Positions 11,212 through 35,138 of a stretch of 64,000 bases of DNA are shown here, in pieces. The DNA lies in assembly GCF_963675165.1 (NCBI RefSeq), contig NC_087385.1, forward strand, positions 4,822,412 through 4,886,411, read 5' to 3'. Every line of letters begins with the position of its first letter. Position 1 is the stretch's first letter. The stretch comes from Halichondria panicea (taxonomy: Eukaryota > Porifera > Demospongiae > Suberitida > Halichondriidae). The position numbers and the translations under genes were made by a program. Below the pieces are notes generated by a model. It was not told the origin of the DNA, made no database searches, and was given only the letters and a program-made list of their open reading frames with translations.

Positions 11212-14107
11212 ATGGACTCGCCACAAGACAGCCTTAACCTTGATATGAAATCAGTACAGATATCAGAGGCACCCAACTCAAAAGATCATCTCGATGCCTT
11301 GTTTGAAGTACTCGTGTCGCGACAGGACCAGCCCAAAACACAGCCCATGATCGACAGAAAACTACCCAGGTCATTCTACGACGCCAGTGCCCCCGACAAG
11401 CTCGCAGGGATCCGTCTGGGCCCCAGTATCAATGTAGGCCCGCCCCCAGGGCCTAATGAACACTTGAGATCATTCTCCATGCCTGCTAGAATGGACCACA
11501 GTCGGCAGTTCTCGGAAGGATCCCTCGGGCCAATACCGTCCGGGTGGGAGGCAGCCAAGACCCCTGACGGAATCAGTTACTTTATCGAGTGAGTTTTTCT
11601 ATCCATTGTAGTCTTCTGTTTCATTGTAATGTTTGTCTTAGCTATTGTTGTGTCAATAACACCGTGTGGTGTATATACCCTTCGGTCTTCACTCCCGATT
11701 TCTAGTTAATGTGTTGATTAAAGTTTATAGATTTACGATTTTCAGATAGTCTTTCATCCTGGAAGTGTAAATGTGTTGGGTACATATCTGGGTCATGGGT
11801 TGTGTAGCAGGCATTAGGCATGAATTGTGGTGCATGGTGTTGAAGCCTCTCGTCCCATTGCAGTTATAAATAGACTTGTGATAAATAGACTTGTGTTCGA
11901 TTTTATCAAAGCATGGGCTCAGGACGGTTAAACGCTTCATGTGACCTGTAGACGCTTCATGTGACCTGTAGACAGTGCAAATGATTGTGTGTGTATGTAC
12001 TAGATCCCACCAGACCCCACTGCACTAGTGATCACCTTGTTGTGTCTATGTGTGCAACTGGAGGGCGTGTCTTATTTATGATGGTGCTTAGCTCCTGAGG
12101 GAAGACTTCACACCACAGTTATGGGTCCTCTGTTGATACTTAGGTTAGCAACCTTATTTTGGAGAACTTAAGAACTTTAAGTGGCTTGTGTAGCGGATGG
12201 TATGCAGTGGGCTCGTATTTCTATGGGAATTATACTTCTCCTGTTACACTGTTTACTTAGCTATCCAGACTTCATTATTGTGTTACTAATTGAGTTCCAA
12301 ATCTTGTCCGTAAAGGGTGTGGTTTGTAAAGGGTGCGGTTAGGCTACTTTGATCTTAGCTCCAAGCAGTAAATAGAGTTTTAGTCACCGGTGGCTTATTG
12401 TGTTAATCCTCAAAGGGGGCATTGTTGTTAAAGATATCCCATTCAGAAAGTGCATTAATGCATTGTAGGGCAAATTTGTGTCCCCTCTAATGTCCAGGTA
12501 CCTGTATGGTTACTTGTAGGTAGTGACCTACGGTGCACATACTACCGCTCGTTTCAGTTTAGTAAATTTGTCTGGGCTGATCAGTACATGCATACAGAGC
12601 CAAGTACAAGCGACACTTGCCTATGTTGTCAGTGATGGCTTGCTGAGCTATAGTTGCCCCTCCCCTCTATGCTCTGGACAAGGTTCTTTGGTTACATTAG
12701 CTTATTTGTAGATCTTTGTGTTGGTATCCTTTGTTCAATGAAACGTTAGACTAGGAGGAGGCATGTACGATATCCCTCTTGAGTGTGGTCACCTGTTACA
12801 ACGGTTTACTGTTAAGCTTCCTTTCATCTCACTCCCCCCCCATTACTCATGGAGGTAGGAGTTGTCTCTAGAGTAGAACATCGGAAAGATGAGCTGTTCA
12901 CTTACTACCATGACTTAATGGGTCAAACCAATTATAATCGATGAACCTTTTAATTGACTTGCATGCAGCTCACAGACGCTAGGTGTTGCTTTCATATTAA
13001 GGTTGCTCATTCAAGTGTACAATATTGTGGTCTGTCAGTGAGCCAGCAACACCCAATCTAGTGGCCAGTTGCCCAATGGCTATGTACTGTGATTTATAAC
13101 CTGGTTAAAGTACATGTAGCTACCTTTTGTTTATCATCCAAAGTAATGTGACTAGATGAGAGATATCTTGTTGCTTCCATTCGTGCTTCCTTAACTTTTG
13201 GGTGGCAGTTAATTAGATGGGGGAAGGTAGGCAATGATTAGATAGGTGGTATCAACTCACATGTACAAACTGTTGCCACACTTGACTGTCTCCCTCGTCT
13301 CCCTTCAGTCACAACACGCGGACTACAACTTGGGAAGACCCCCGCAAGGGGGGCCGAGGGGGGCGACCGTCGATTCAAATGCCCCCCGGACACCCCCTCC
13401 CCCCAATGCCTCCCTACACACATCAGAACCAATCACAACACATGCAGCATCAGTTTCATCAACAGCAACAACCACTCGAAGCTTCCCCTCTACCCGACGG
13501 TTGGCAAAAAGCATTCACGGCCGAAGGAGAAATCTATTATGTCAATCACAAGAATCGCACAACGAGTTGGTTCCACCCCTCACTCCCCCAACACCATCAC
13601 TCTCACTCGTACGCCCCGGGCATGTCCAGAGGCCTTCCAATGCCTCCGTACACTGGCTACCCACAGCCCAACTCACTTGTACCGCACCCTCGACAGTTCG
13701 ACATTCAGTATCAACAGAACATGGCCGCAGGGGGAAACGAACCTCCCCGCGTCCCGGCCACTCTCTACAGTGACCCTTACCTCTCCAGCAGTCACGTTCG
13801 ACAGGCGTCTCACGATTCTGCTCTACACGTTCGACAAGCCTCACACGATTCTGGCCTGGGGGCACCTGGCCTTCCGTATCAGTCCGAGGCAATGGAGTTT
13901 GACGAAGGAATGGATGTTTCAGCGAGTGTACAATCGTCCAAGTCGAGTTTCAGCGGTCACGTTCCCCCGAACCGTACGGTTGAGTATGAAGGCATGAACT
14001 CACTGGGTGTGGACACTGGACTACCTGAGTCACAGCATATGATGTCTAATGAACAACCAATGCACGAGCAATTGGAGGGAGACCTGGAACGTTTGGCTTG
14101 GGTGTAG
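11212..14107 (+). CDS. YAP1: YAP/Yorkie transcriptional co-activator (Hippo pathway)
   Basis: Two coding exons, 11212-11588 and 13309-14107, giving 391 residues. Residues ~24-65 match the TEAD-binding region (DHLDALFEVLVS ... RKLPRSFYDASAP). Two WW domains follow at ~107-137 and ~184-214; splicing completes the first one as YFIDHNTRTTTWEDPR. Four HxRxxS sites fit the LATS kinase consensus: HLRSFS 84-89, HSRQFS 96-101, HVRQAS 288-293 and HVRQAS 299-304. Phosphorylation of such sites holds YAP in the cytoplasm through 14-3-3. The protein ends ERLAWV, which resembles the PDZ-binding end of vertebrate YAP. A Gln/His-rich linker separates the WW pair. The 1.72-kb intron (11589-13308) splits the first WW domain, is far longer than the local norm, and holds only a few short direct repeats near 11870-11975. 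Activity needs a TEAD partner in the nucleus. Confidence 0.93.
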
Positions 14108-14979
14108 CTAAAATATCCCCCTACCCACCCACCCACCACCCTTTTTAGTTTAGCTATGATGGTTTGAACATGACTTGTATGATGTTTGTACAATTCGTAC
14201 GCGTACGTATAGTTTTTGTTTTTTGCATAGAATAGATCCACTTTACAATTGTACGCTTCAAACACTATTTTTGTGATCACATTTTCAACTGTTGCCCTTA
14301 TTTTGTTGTACTTGAACAATCTTCAATTTTATTGTTGTGTACGTATATATACATGTATAATTATTATAATTATGATGTACATAATGTTTACTATGCATCA
14401 AGTGCATGATTCCCGATCAACTTGAATTAATTGGTTGAGAACTTCAATTAAACAGTACATGCGTGGGTGGGTATTTGAGTACCGTATTGACGAAATTTTC
14501 GAGGCACTAATATTTTGTGTAATGGCCTCTAAAAAGCACAGTTTGTGGAATGACGTCGACTGCTTACCAGAAGCCACGCCTTTAATCCTTGCACGTTATA
14601 GCAGATAATTCTAATTCATTTTGTGTAGGATTGCTAACTCACAAAATCAGCGAAATTTAATTCGCGCTATACGGTAAATTTAAAACTTGAGTATTATTAC
14701 ATGCAGTGAACATCTATACTTTCGTGAGTTCACGTATGAGCACATGTGTACGTATGAATTACCACACCCACCCACTGCACAATACTTACAGGACAACACT
14801 GCTAGACTAATTAGAGAGGTTGGCACAGTACAGGATACAGCTAATAATGTGATACCTGAGATAATTCATGAAACACGTGTATATTACTGTACCATAAAAA
14901 AAGAAGCAGTTACATGCATAATGGCAGTGTAAGAATGTCAAAAATCAACCTATAGAGTCTTGATGAGTACATATATCGA
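14108..14979. other. Gap between convergent YAP and GFPT ends
   Basis: No gene is supported here. It must contain the 3' UTRs of both flanking genes. AT-rich sequence with CACCCACCCACC at ~14122 runs to ~14470, a MITE-like element occupies 14480-14676, and 14680-14979 has short open frames without recognisable protein motifs. Confidence 0.5.
14480..14676. mobile_element. MITE-like element with TACCGTAT ends
   Basis: The left end reads TACCGTATTGACGAAATTT and the right end, read on the other strand, TACCGTATAGCGCGAATT, giving imperfect terminal inverted repeats about 197 bp apart. It has no coding capacity. The same terminal sequence recurs at 56832-57042, which supports a family of non-autonomous DNA elements. 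Confidence 0.55.
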
Positions 14980-22072
<7,093 letters not shown>

Positions 22073-22274
22073 AATTATTGTCACTCCTTTTCTCTACGTT
22101 AGGTTAAATCCTGTGAGCTTCTTTCCGTTGAAGATGATAGAAATGTCCTTCTCTACTAGATCGTAATTTATATCATCTACTACACTACTTTAGCTATGAC
22201 GTTATATGACATCAGGCAGCTGCAAAAGCAAGCCACGTGGACTTTTACACTTACAAGGAGGAAATTCTGATTCT
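22073..22274. promoter_or_regulatory. Divergent promoter between GFPT and Tdrd12-like gene
   Basis: Only 202 bp lie between the two start codons, so the two transcripts must start within this stretch. The sequence includes a CCACGTGG E-box palindrome at ~22232-22239. Two-way promoter use is inferred. Confidence 0.5.
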
Positions 22275-25200
22275 AATGGCTGCATGCACTGGGAAGTTTT
22301 CTGTTCTTCGTGTAAGTAGCAATCAAATGAAGCTTCCTCTAAGCTCTTGAACACCCCACTCAGTTCACTGACGATGGTTGTGTGTGGGGCTCTACAAGAG
22401 AGGAGATTGAGCAGCTGCCATTGTTAGAGGTGGAGCTGACAGCACTGGAGGAAAGTGAACTAGAGTCAGGGACGAAGAAGGTGTCTATGTTACTGCAAAG
22501 ATAACGCCATCATCGTTATGATTCATTGATTGCAGACCTTCCGTGAAGATGATTTGTGCCTGGTTCGTAACGGGGGTGTGTGGAAGAGGGGAAAGATTGT
22601 CTCACTGCTGGCTGGGCAACTAGGAACACAGGCTGAGTTAGTACTGCAGAAATGTGTCCAATCACCACCTGCACCAAATCATGCATGACTTTGTGTTTAC
22701 AGGATATTCTTGATTGACGAAGCTGCTCAAATATCAAGCCACATGAGAAGGTTTGCACTTAATACATCTCCAACCACACTGCCATGCATTATTTTGCAGT
22801 TGCTTTCCTATGCCAGCCAACCTTCGAGAGGCCCCACCTCTTCTTAACCGCTATTATTTGAAGGGCATCAGGCCATCTAAGGAGGGCCTTGAGAGGTGGT
22901 CTGATGAGGTGATGCAGCTACTTAAGGGACTCAATGGCGACTGCACACTCGATGCTCTCCTGGAGCCAGGGAATATGGCAACTCTCTATTTGAAAACTGG
23001 TGGTGTTCAGGTAAACATCATCGGTGTGTTGATTCATAACTGTACTATATTGCTGTAGAGAAGCTTCAATGAGTGCCTAGTACATGCTGACAAAGCAGCT
23101 CCTGTATCTATCGAGTCTGAGTTGCCATCACAACCATTTCAATTGTCAAAGGTGTGTTGTATGTAAGCTCCTGAATGCCTCCTACATTTGTACCAAACTC
23201 TGTTAACTGAGCCTCTGATATCTAACCTTTACCCATGCAGGTTGATGAAGTCGCTAAAAACATCAGCAAAAGAAAACCACCAGTAACACCAGTAAGCTAT
23301 ACTGTCCCCTCTCTACACTCTCACACATACTCTCATGATCATTTCATTATCTCCACAGGAGGTGTACATTGAGGGTGGGCAGGAGCTGGTGTGTTGGAAC
23401 TCGTTAGAGACATCTTCATTTCCAGGCTCCGTTCAAAAGGTTGGCACCATCCTATTTTGCATTTCCCAATCATCACCAATTATTGGTACATACTTGACTG
23501 TAGGGGCTCCTGTCCCTGCGTTTCAAATCCCCTACACCAGCCCAGGCCCATGCGTGGCCTTACTTATGGCAAGGGTACAGTGTGGTGCTTATCTCACCGT
23601 CTGGTACTGGGAAGACTCTCTCTTATCTACTACCAATCCTGGCTGATATTGGGACCTTCTCCTGCTCTGAAGGAGTGAGGCAGACTTGAGTAGTGTGTTA
23701 TGGTATGTAAGTATTCTTGTCCTACAGCCGTCGCTATTGGTTGTTGTTGGAACTAGTTGGCAAGCTAAGAGTGCACACATCCAAGCAAAGAGAATACTCT
23801 CTTGGATGAGTGCTGAGAAACCTTTGAGGTAGGGACAGCTCTCTCAAGAAAATTGTACGGATGTCATTATGTAAGATTTTACTTGCAGATGTTGCTGCAC
23901 TTACCTGGGAATTGAATATGAGGTTAGATTTTATCATTATGTCAATGCTTATATGGATTTTGTTTCTTAGGCTGTAGTGTCCCTCATCAATGGAGTGGAC
24001 GTGCTAGTGGGTACCCCAACCTCCATCGTCAAGCTACTGGCAAAGAAGGCGTTGTCTTTGAGGCATGTTCTTAAACTGGTGCGTACTGTATGTCATGTGA
24101 TGATGCACTCTTGTTCAAGTTTCTAACTTAACAGGTTTTGGACGATGCATGTGACCTCTCCTCAAAGTTTCGTGATGAAGTCAAGGAGATTGTCTCGGCC
24201 TGTCGCTCTGGGAACCTCAACCAGGTGGTCATAACGGAGTCTGTTTGGTCACCTCTAGTCCACTCCTTGGCAGCTGCCTGCACTACTGAGCCTGTCACTA
24301 TCCTCACCAGTGCAACAGAGGCAATCGTCAAGAAGCAAGCCGGAATGGTGAGAGTATTTGAAAACATACTTATACGCAGCATGATTGTAGTATACAAGAA
24401 TTAATTTACTAAACAGTTTGTTTGTAAATTTTACCACTTTCGGTACTTGTAAAATTTCCTGTGAACAGTTTGTTTGAGCTGTCTTTATTTCTTGCAGGAG
24501 GTTGTTGTATGCTGCAGTGATGGAGAGAGGCTGTCAGCTGTTGTTGATTATTTGACCAGAGGCAATGTAGTCATTTGCACTTCGTCTGTGGAGGAGGCTC
24601 TGGAAATACAACAGGTACTGTAACAATTACGTATATGCATGTATGTGCAGTACAATGTATAGTTTTATGATATTGTAAACACGTTGATGTACTGTATTAT
24701 AATAATACTGGGAAATCAAAACGCTATTCTGTAGGTTGCTCAGTTGCACAGCTGCCCGTGTGTGAACGTCCAGAGTGATTGTGACTGTGATATAATAGCA
24801 GCAGCTCTTGCTGACTCTGGAGTAGTTGGTGCGTTAATTCCATTCTATTATAGTTTTTGTTGGCCTCAAAAATAGGGTTTTTCCGGCTCAAAACTTGACA
24901 AGTGCATTTTCACAATAAAAAAATGCGTTGTAGCCCTTTGAAAAGCCTGTCGAATGATGTATTTCGATCAGTGATTGCTTTCGAATTGAAATATTTCATT
25001 GTGAATGGTCATGGCCTTAAAACTCCCTTAGAGCTATAGAATGCATTGGTTCACTACACTATCCATTATAGTGGTTTCTGATGAGAAGCTGGACCTCATG
25101 AGATACGAGAGACCAACTGTGCAGTGTGTGTTACACTATAGTCTCCCGCAGTCCAAACTAGGATTTCAACGACGACTCTCTCTGCTCTACCCCTCCCTCT

Positions 25201-28200
25201 TAAGGTCAGCTCCGCCCCTTTTCACTGTTGCACATGCTCAGTAGTAGTGCTCGTGCAGGGGTGAGCAGTGTCACTGTACAGTGGTGGTCACTAAGGGTGA
25301 CGCTAGTCGCAGTGGCTTGTTAGTGGACCTGCTCAAGAGAACTGCTCAGGCCGTACCGACTGCTTTGCAAGATATGTTTGATAAGTACCAACAGGTAATT
25401 TTTGCTGATTTGTGTGTACTGTATATATAATTATAGCACAGTTACTACATGCTGTATTTTGATACAGGAGAAGGACAAGTTGAGAAGTAGCTATGACCTC
25501 TGTTATCACCTCAAGGCTTGGGGAGTTTGCAAGTACGCTATTACCTTGGCAACATGTCAGCTGTATGGTCATTGTCCCCTCTCCCCCAGTATCGCCATGT
25601 GCCCCAGTCTCCACGCACCTTCCTCCCATCCTGTGATCATTAAGCATTGCCCTCCTCCGGCACAGCTGCCAGCAAGTGGAACGCTTGAGGTACGTTGCAT
25701 GGTCATCTTATTTAAAGTGTGTGTACCGTTTTCTGTGCTTATGCAATGCTAAGCGTTATTATAAAGAATGTTATGACAGGTCAAAGTGTTCCATGTGTCT
25801 AATGCCACTCGGCTGTGGGTGTCTGTATTGAAGCACCACCCTGAGGCCCGAGGTGGAGTCCGTATGGAGGGCAACAATCCAACCACCCCCATCACCGTCT
25901 CACTCAGACTGTCACGCTTCTACTCAACACCAGAGAACAAACTACTCAAATGTGAGTCTGGAAGACATTGCATACTTGATTCCCATAGCTCGAGTCATGA
26001 GGAAAACAGAAAGTTATACTCCCATAGCTGTTAAGAAGATCATGATATTTATGTACATTGTACCATGACAGATGATGTGTGTGAAGGTGTGTACTGTGCT
26101 CTGGAGGGCGTGGATGGTAGCTACCATCGTGTGAGAGTGTTGAAGTTCTCCCATCCGCTCGGTTTCTGTTTCCCTCACAAGGAGAAAGCCAGGGTATGCA
26201 TCTTGTTCGGTTGGCCAAAGAGAGGAAATGACTGATACTCTATCTCCAGGTTCGACTCATTGATCACGGCAGTGTTCAGATCGTGGACCTAAACCAGTTG
26301 TTGGAACTTCCCGATGAGTTCCTCACCATCCCTGCCCAAGTGACGGAGGTGTTCTTGTGTGGACTCAGACCAGGAGATAAGGACAAAGATTGGTCGCAAG
26401 AGGTACAGTATCTACCCATAGCACAGTTTCCTATTTTCGGAAAAAGACCATAGGTTATAGCCAGAGAATTAGGTGATCTTTACCTTTCGTACAGTACTGT
26501 ACATCTTAAAAAGGACTTTTGGGCCTGGCTGTCTTTGTCAATTATGAGTTTTTCTGTTACTGCGCCCTGTCATACATTTATTTTTGTCTCTCAGGCTGTT
26601 GACTTCTCACGTGGTCTGATGGAGGGCGAGGTGCTCGTGGGGAGGATAGCCGTCAAGTGTGCCCAGTGTGTGTGGCTGAACCCAGTCGAGCATAGAGTCT
26701 CACTAAACAGTATGACTGTGTGTATCCCACTCTTATCCCCTTTCTTCCCACTATGCCCCACTCTTTACCATTAGACTGTGTATCCCACTCTTGTCCCCTT
26801 TCTTCCCACTGCCCCACTCTTTACCATTAGACTGTGTATCCCACTCTTCCCATTCTTCCCACTATGCCCCACTCTTTACCATTAGACTGTGTATCCCACT
26901 ATTCCCATTCTTCCCACTATGCCCCACTCTTTACCATTAGACTGTGTATCCCACTATTCCCATTCTTCCCACTATGCCCCACTCTTTACCATTAGACTGT
27001 GTATCCCACTCTTCCCACTATGCCCCACTCTTTACCATTAGACCGTGTATCCCACTCTTCCCATTCTTCCCACTATGCCCCACTCTTTACCCCTAGATTG
27101 TGTGTGTGTGTGTTTATGTTTGTATGTCACCTTATTACCTTCACTGCTGCTTAGGACTGAAAGTTAACACGGCTCTGTGCAACCCTGCAAAAGAGCTGGT
27201 AAAGGTACAGCAGATATTATTGCAGCATGCATATGAAAAAATAACGTTCCAAGTGTGTGTGTGCAAATTCTGTTAATGACCACCAGTTCAATCTCTTGTA
27301 CTGTAGGCTGGATATGCTGAGAAGAATGTAGAGCATCTATCGAGAGTGAGGGCAGCTCTTGTTGAAGCAGACCACTCCACAGCAGAGATAAGGTACAGTA
27401 CGTGTTGTTATGCTCATGCTGAAACATGTTGTTCCATGCAGCAGCTGGTCCACACTGCCTGCCCATGAGAGGACGGAGGTGTGCGTGTCAGCTGTGTCCA
27501 GTCCCAGCCACTTGTATGTACAGCTGGTTAAGAACCACACAGAGTATGTTGTTACGGAGAACGCCATTTTACTATTTGACCATTAATTTTGTTGGCATAT
27601 ACAGGCTGGATGAGATGGAAGAGAAACTGAACTGCCATGATATTATGAGACTATCCACTGCTGTTTTCCAGGAAGGTTCCTTGTGTGCTGCCCAGTTCCC
27701 ACTAGATGCGAGGTAACAAGAATAGTCAGCTAACACAACTCTACCCAGTTCATGTACAAAAGTTACGTATTTGTGTATTCATGAAGATGGTATCGAGGGC
27801 TGATTCGAGAGAGAAGGGATGAACAGTATGAGGTATTCTTCATTGACCATGGTGACACTGAGTGGGTGGCCAATCAGCTGGTTCAACCCATCGATCAGAC
27901 GTGCCTGGAGGTGAGGCTTAGTGTTCTGTCACTCTGTGTCATCTCTTGTTTGTGTGTGTACATACATATGCATACAGCTACCAGCACAGGCCATCAAGTG
28001 CTCCCTAACACATACAGATGGTGAGTTAATGACCTATTGTCTGTAGTTCAGTATTTAACTCTCTCTTCAGAGGTGGTCTGGCCAGATGGCAGTGGGGACA
28101 TTCTCTGGGACTTGACAAGGGACACCAACTTCACTGCAGAAGTGAGTTCAGCACAAAATAGCATCAGAAATTTGGCACAAACAATTAATGGTTGGTATTC

Positions 28201-30389
28201 ATCTGTTACTTGTGTAATTCTCCAGGTGATAGGCACTCTCCCTGAGGGCAGCACACCTGTTCTCTCACTGACTCACCTGATAACAAACGCTAGCCTGCAC
28301 AACTGCTTCTTGGACAAAACAAGGTCTCCCTCACCAGCAAAGGTTGTCACTATTATTGCTACGACATTCTCAATGATTGTGTTTCATTTCCCTCAGCTTC
28401 TGCCTGTTGGTATTATCTCTGAAGCAGTCACAGGGCTCACAATGTCAAAAGTCAATCAGCTGCAGTTGGCGCAATTACTAGAATATCTGATGGTCAACAA
28501 TCCTATGTAAGTGTGCTGGTAATATACATGTAATACTATACGTATGCACATTAATTTTCTGACATCTTTCTTTGTTACATGTAGGTATGTAGCTAGCAAC
28601 TTTCATGAACTGTCTCCTTTGCTTGTTGGCTTAAGAGAAGTGGAAGATGATGCTTGTGTACACATCGTGAGAGGATTGTCTGCCTCAAGCAAATGGTACG
28701 TGTGTTCTGTTGTATTTATGTACAGGAAGTTAAGAGTGGGGATCTTGTTCTGTAGGCTCGGAAGCTGCTTGAAAGAAATGCACTGGGCAGTGGATTTGTT
28801 GAAGGTGAGTTTTTGTATGCACTGTAATGTTTATGACATGACTATATACACACAGAGAGGCAGCACTCAACTGGTGATGACCACTCTGCAACTACTCAAG
28901 CTTGCTTCATTCTATGCGGGGTAAAACTGCATGATATTATTAACTCCATATTCATTTCGTCTCCCTACAGGTATCAGCCATCCAATGGCATCATTCACTG
29001 TCTGTTTTCCTTACTGGATCATCCAAATATGGCTGTAAAAGCTGGCGTCTTCGATGTCCTACTGTTGACCAATGAAAGCTCCTGGGTTGTTCAGTAAGCT
29101 TGCAATGTATCCAAACGTACATGTATGTATTATGTGTTTTCTTGTAGGGATATAGCTAAACTGGTTGAAGCATGTTGTAGCTACGTGCTGAACGAGGCAG
29201 CTGCTCTGTCTTGCCTGAATCTGTTGGACTGCCTCTCGACTCACGAGGAAGCTGCTCGTGTTATGAGGACACTCTTGTCACCTGGGGCACTTGTTACCTC
29301 AAGGCACTTACAGAGCAAACTAGAGAAGCTTGAGGTGAAATAGTCTAACTTGAGAAAGTGCTCAGTATCTTGTTGTTTTGTTTCAGTGTGGCTCTATTCT
29401 CGTCAATATCTTGTGGAATCTGAGCTCAGAGCTCTCGTATAGAGAACAGCTGTGTGGCAGCTCTTGGTGGGAGGCCCTTGATTGCCACTTTGTTGTGGTA
29501 GGTGCATGCAGCCAGTTTGCTCCACTATATCTTGTGTTATAATTTCAGATGGAACTTTTCAGGGCAAAATTTGACCTTAGTATTGTGCCTAACAAGAAGA
29601 AAAGTAGTGAGTTTTGTGACAACAAAATTAATGTTGAATATTATGCTATTTTGCTCAGAAACTGATGTCAAAAGCTCTGAGGTGACTCAACCAGCAAAAG
29701 AGGGAACACTGTAAGTATAGTGCATACTGTACATGGGCGTGAATAACTTCTTCTCCGTAGGATTTGCCCCAGAGTCCTGTGGAGTCAGCGAAAATCATGC
29801 ATTGTCCTTGCTGTTCAGCTTAGAGATTGCGACTGCCAGAATATAAATGTTGTTTTCAAGGAGAGAGAAGTAGCCTTCAGGTGTTTGTTTTACGTGTTGA
29901 ATAACTATATACTAAAGTGTGATTTCTAGAGCTGAACAAGGAGATGTGTTGTATGGCTTTGATTTAACTCTCTGTGGAAGCATCGCAGTCAAGGTAACGT
30001 GTGTGTGTGTGTCATACTAGCTATCTGACTAACCCTACCTATCGCAATGTTAGGAGTGTGAGTTCGTGTCGACTGCTTTGGAGGTACTCATCTCTCTGAC
30101 AAAAAAGTCGAGTGATGATTGGTGGCCTTTCCTGATGAACAAAGCTGATAAACTACCAATGTTCTCTACTGATTTCAATCGCTGTCAAGAGGTCACCAAT
30201 GGTAAGCTGGGTCTGTCATTAATGATTTCTCAAGTCATATAACGTATACTTTTCATTTCTGCAGTTGAAGAAGATGACTCTCCTGCCCTGAGGCCTACTA
30301 TCCCCACTAGGTCACACCTGTTCTCCTCAGAGAGCTCTCATAGCGAATTAGAAGGTTCAGACTATGAAGAGAAAGATTTTTTCTTATAA
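22275..30389 (+). CDS. TDRD12: Tdrd12/Yb-like Tudor-helicase-Tudor-CS protein (piRNA pathway)
   Basis: More than 35 small exons encode about 1,550 residues. The start is MAACTGKFSVLR at 22275. In order: an N-terminal extended Tudor domain (FTDDGCVWG ... VWKRGKIVSLLAG); an SF2 helicase with Q-like TPAQAHAWP and an intact Walker A SPSGTGKT at ~23610, but DDAC in place of DEAD at ~24140 and no clear motif III SAT; helicase-C-like sequence with LVDLLKRTAQAVP; a Cys-rich segment; two more extended Tudors (RVRLIDHGSVQIV, YEVFFIDHGDTEWV); an alpha-helical armadillo-like stretch; and a C-terminal CS/p23-like domain (ICPRVLWSQ ... WWPFLMNKADKLPMFSTDF). Tudor domains bind methyl-arginine tails of Piwi proteins; Tdrd12 and the fly Yb proteins act in piRNA biogenesis in germ granules. 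The degenerate DEAD motif fits that family. Stop at 30387-30389. Not all internal exon borders were verified. Confidence 0.85.
26708..27097. repeat. About seven-copy 56-bp minisatellite in a Tdrd12-like intron
   Basis: Units begin ACTGTGTATCCCACTCTT and end CCCCACTCTTTACCATTAG. Copies vary between ~46 and ~63 bp by loss or gain of a CCCATTCTT block. The repeat begins at the splice donor of the exon ending ~26708 and fills most of that intron. Each unit ends in a pyrimidine-rich TTAG that resembles a weak splice acceptor. Confidence 0.9.
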
Positions 30390-30636
30390 CCAATGATTAC
30401 ATGTCTTAATTCCCCTGCTTTTTTGATCACTTATTTTGTCATCATTGTGTATTAATTAATTATTATTCATAGACATTATTATCACATCCTGCAAGAAAAA
30501 ATGATGTGCTGTAAGCCCCACCCCTTATATTTTGTGGGTGTGGTCTCAGCGTAACATGTGACTAACTACGTTTATACAGTACAGCTAGCTAGCTCTGCAA
30601 AAGGTAGGAATCAACTTGGCAGCTATAGTGTACATC
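30390..30636. other. Gap between Tdrd12-like gene and V-ATPase subunit A
   Basis: This 247-bp tandem-orientation gap contains the 3' UTR of the upstream gene and the promoter of ATP6V1A. A stem of CCCCACCCC (30511) and GGGTGTGG (30535) flanks TTATATTTTG. I see no gene. Confidence 0.4.
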
Positions 30637-34898
<4,262 letters not shown>

Positions 34899-35138
34899 CA
34901 CAATTGACTATCGATAGTCTTATGTGACTTTGAAGTGTAGTGTCTTATACGTTATAGTTTTGTGTATTTTATAGGTCTATATTGTCATGTTTGCAAAAAA
35001 TTATCACATGAAGCGGAGATTGGTAGATCAAGGGGGCGTGTCCTTTTGCTATTGAGGGTGCAGGTGGCGTTAGACAACGCAAGATCAGCCCCACCCCTCT
35101 TCCTGGTAAGAAACCCTGGTGTTTTTCAAGATGCATTC

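Noticed and set aside
13238-13892. Minus-strand and alternate-frame open frames over YAP exon 2
   Set aside because: They are shadows of the Pro/His/Gln-rich YAP coding sequence and show no domain.
14687-14932. 81-residue open frame between YAP and GFPT
   Set aside because: No start context, no recognisable domain, AT-rich intergenic composition; nothing supports a gene.
23391-23678. Alternative Tdrd12-like frame reading LELVRDIFISRLRSKG
   Set aside because: It resembles a helicase start, but splicing AAG|GTTGGC to CTGTAG|GGGCTC in the other frame joins in phase to TPAQAHAWP and Walker A, and the exons on both sides agree.
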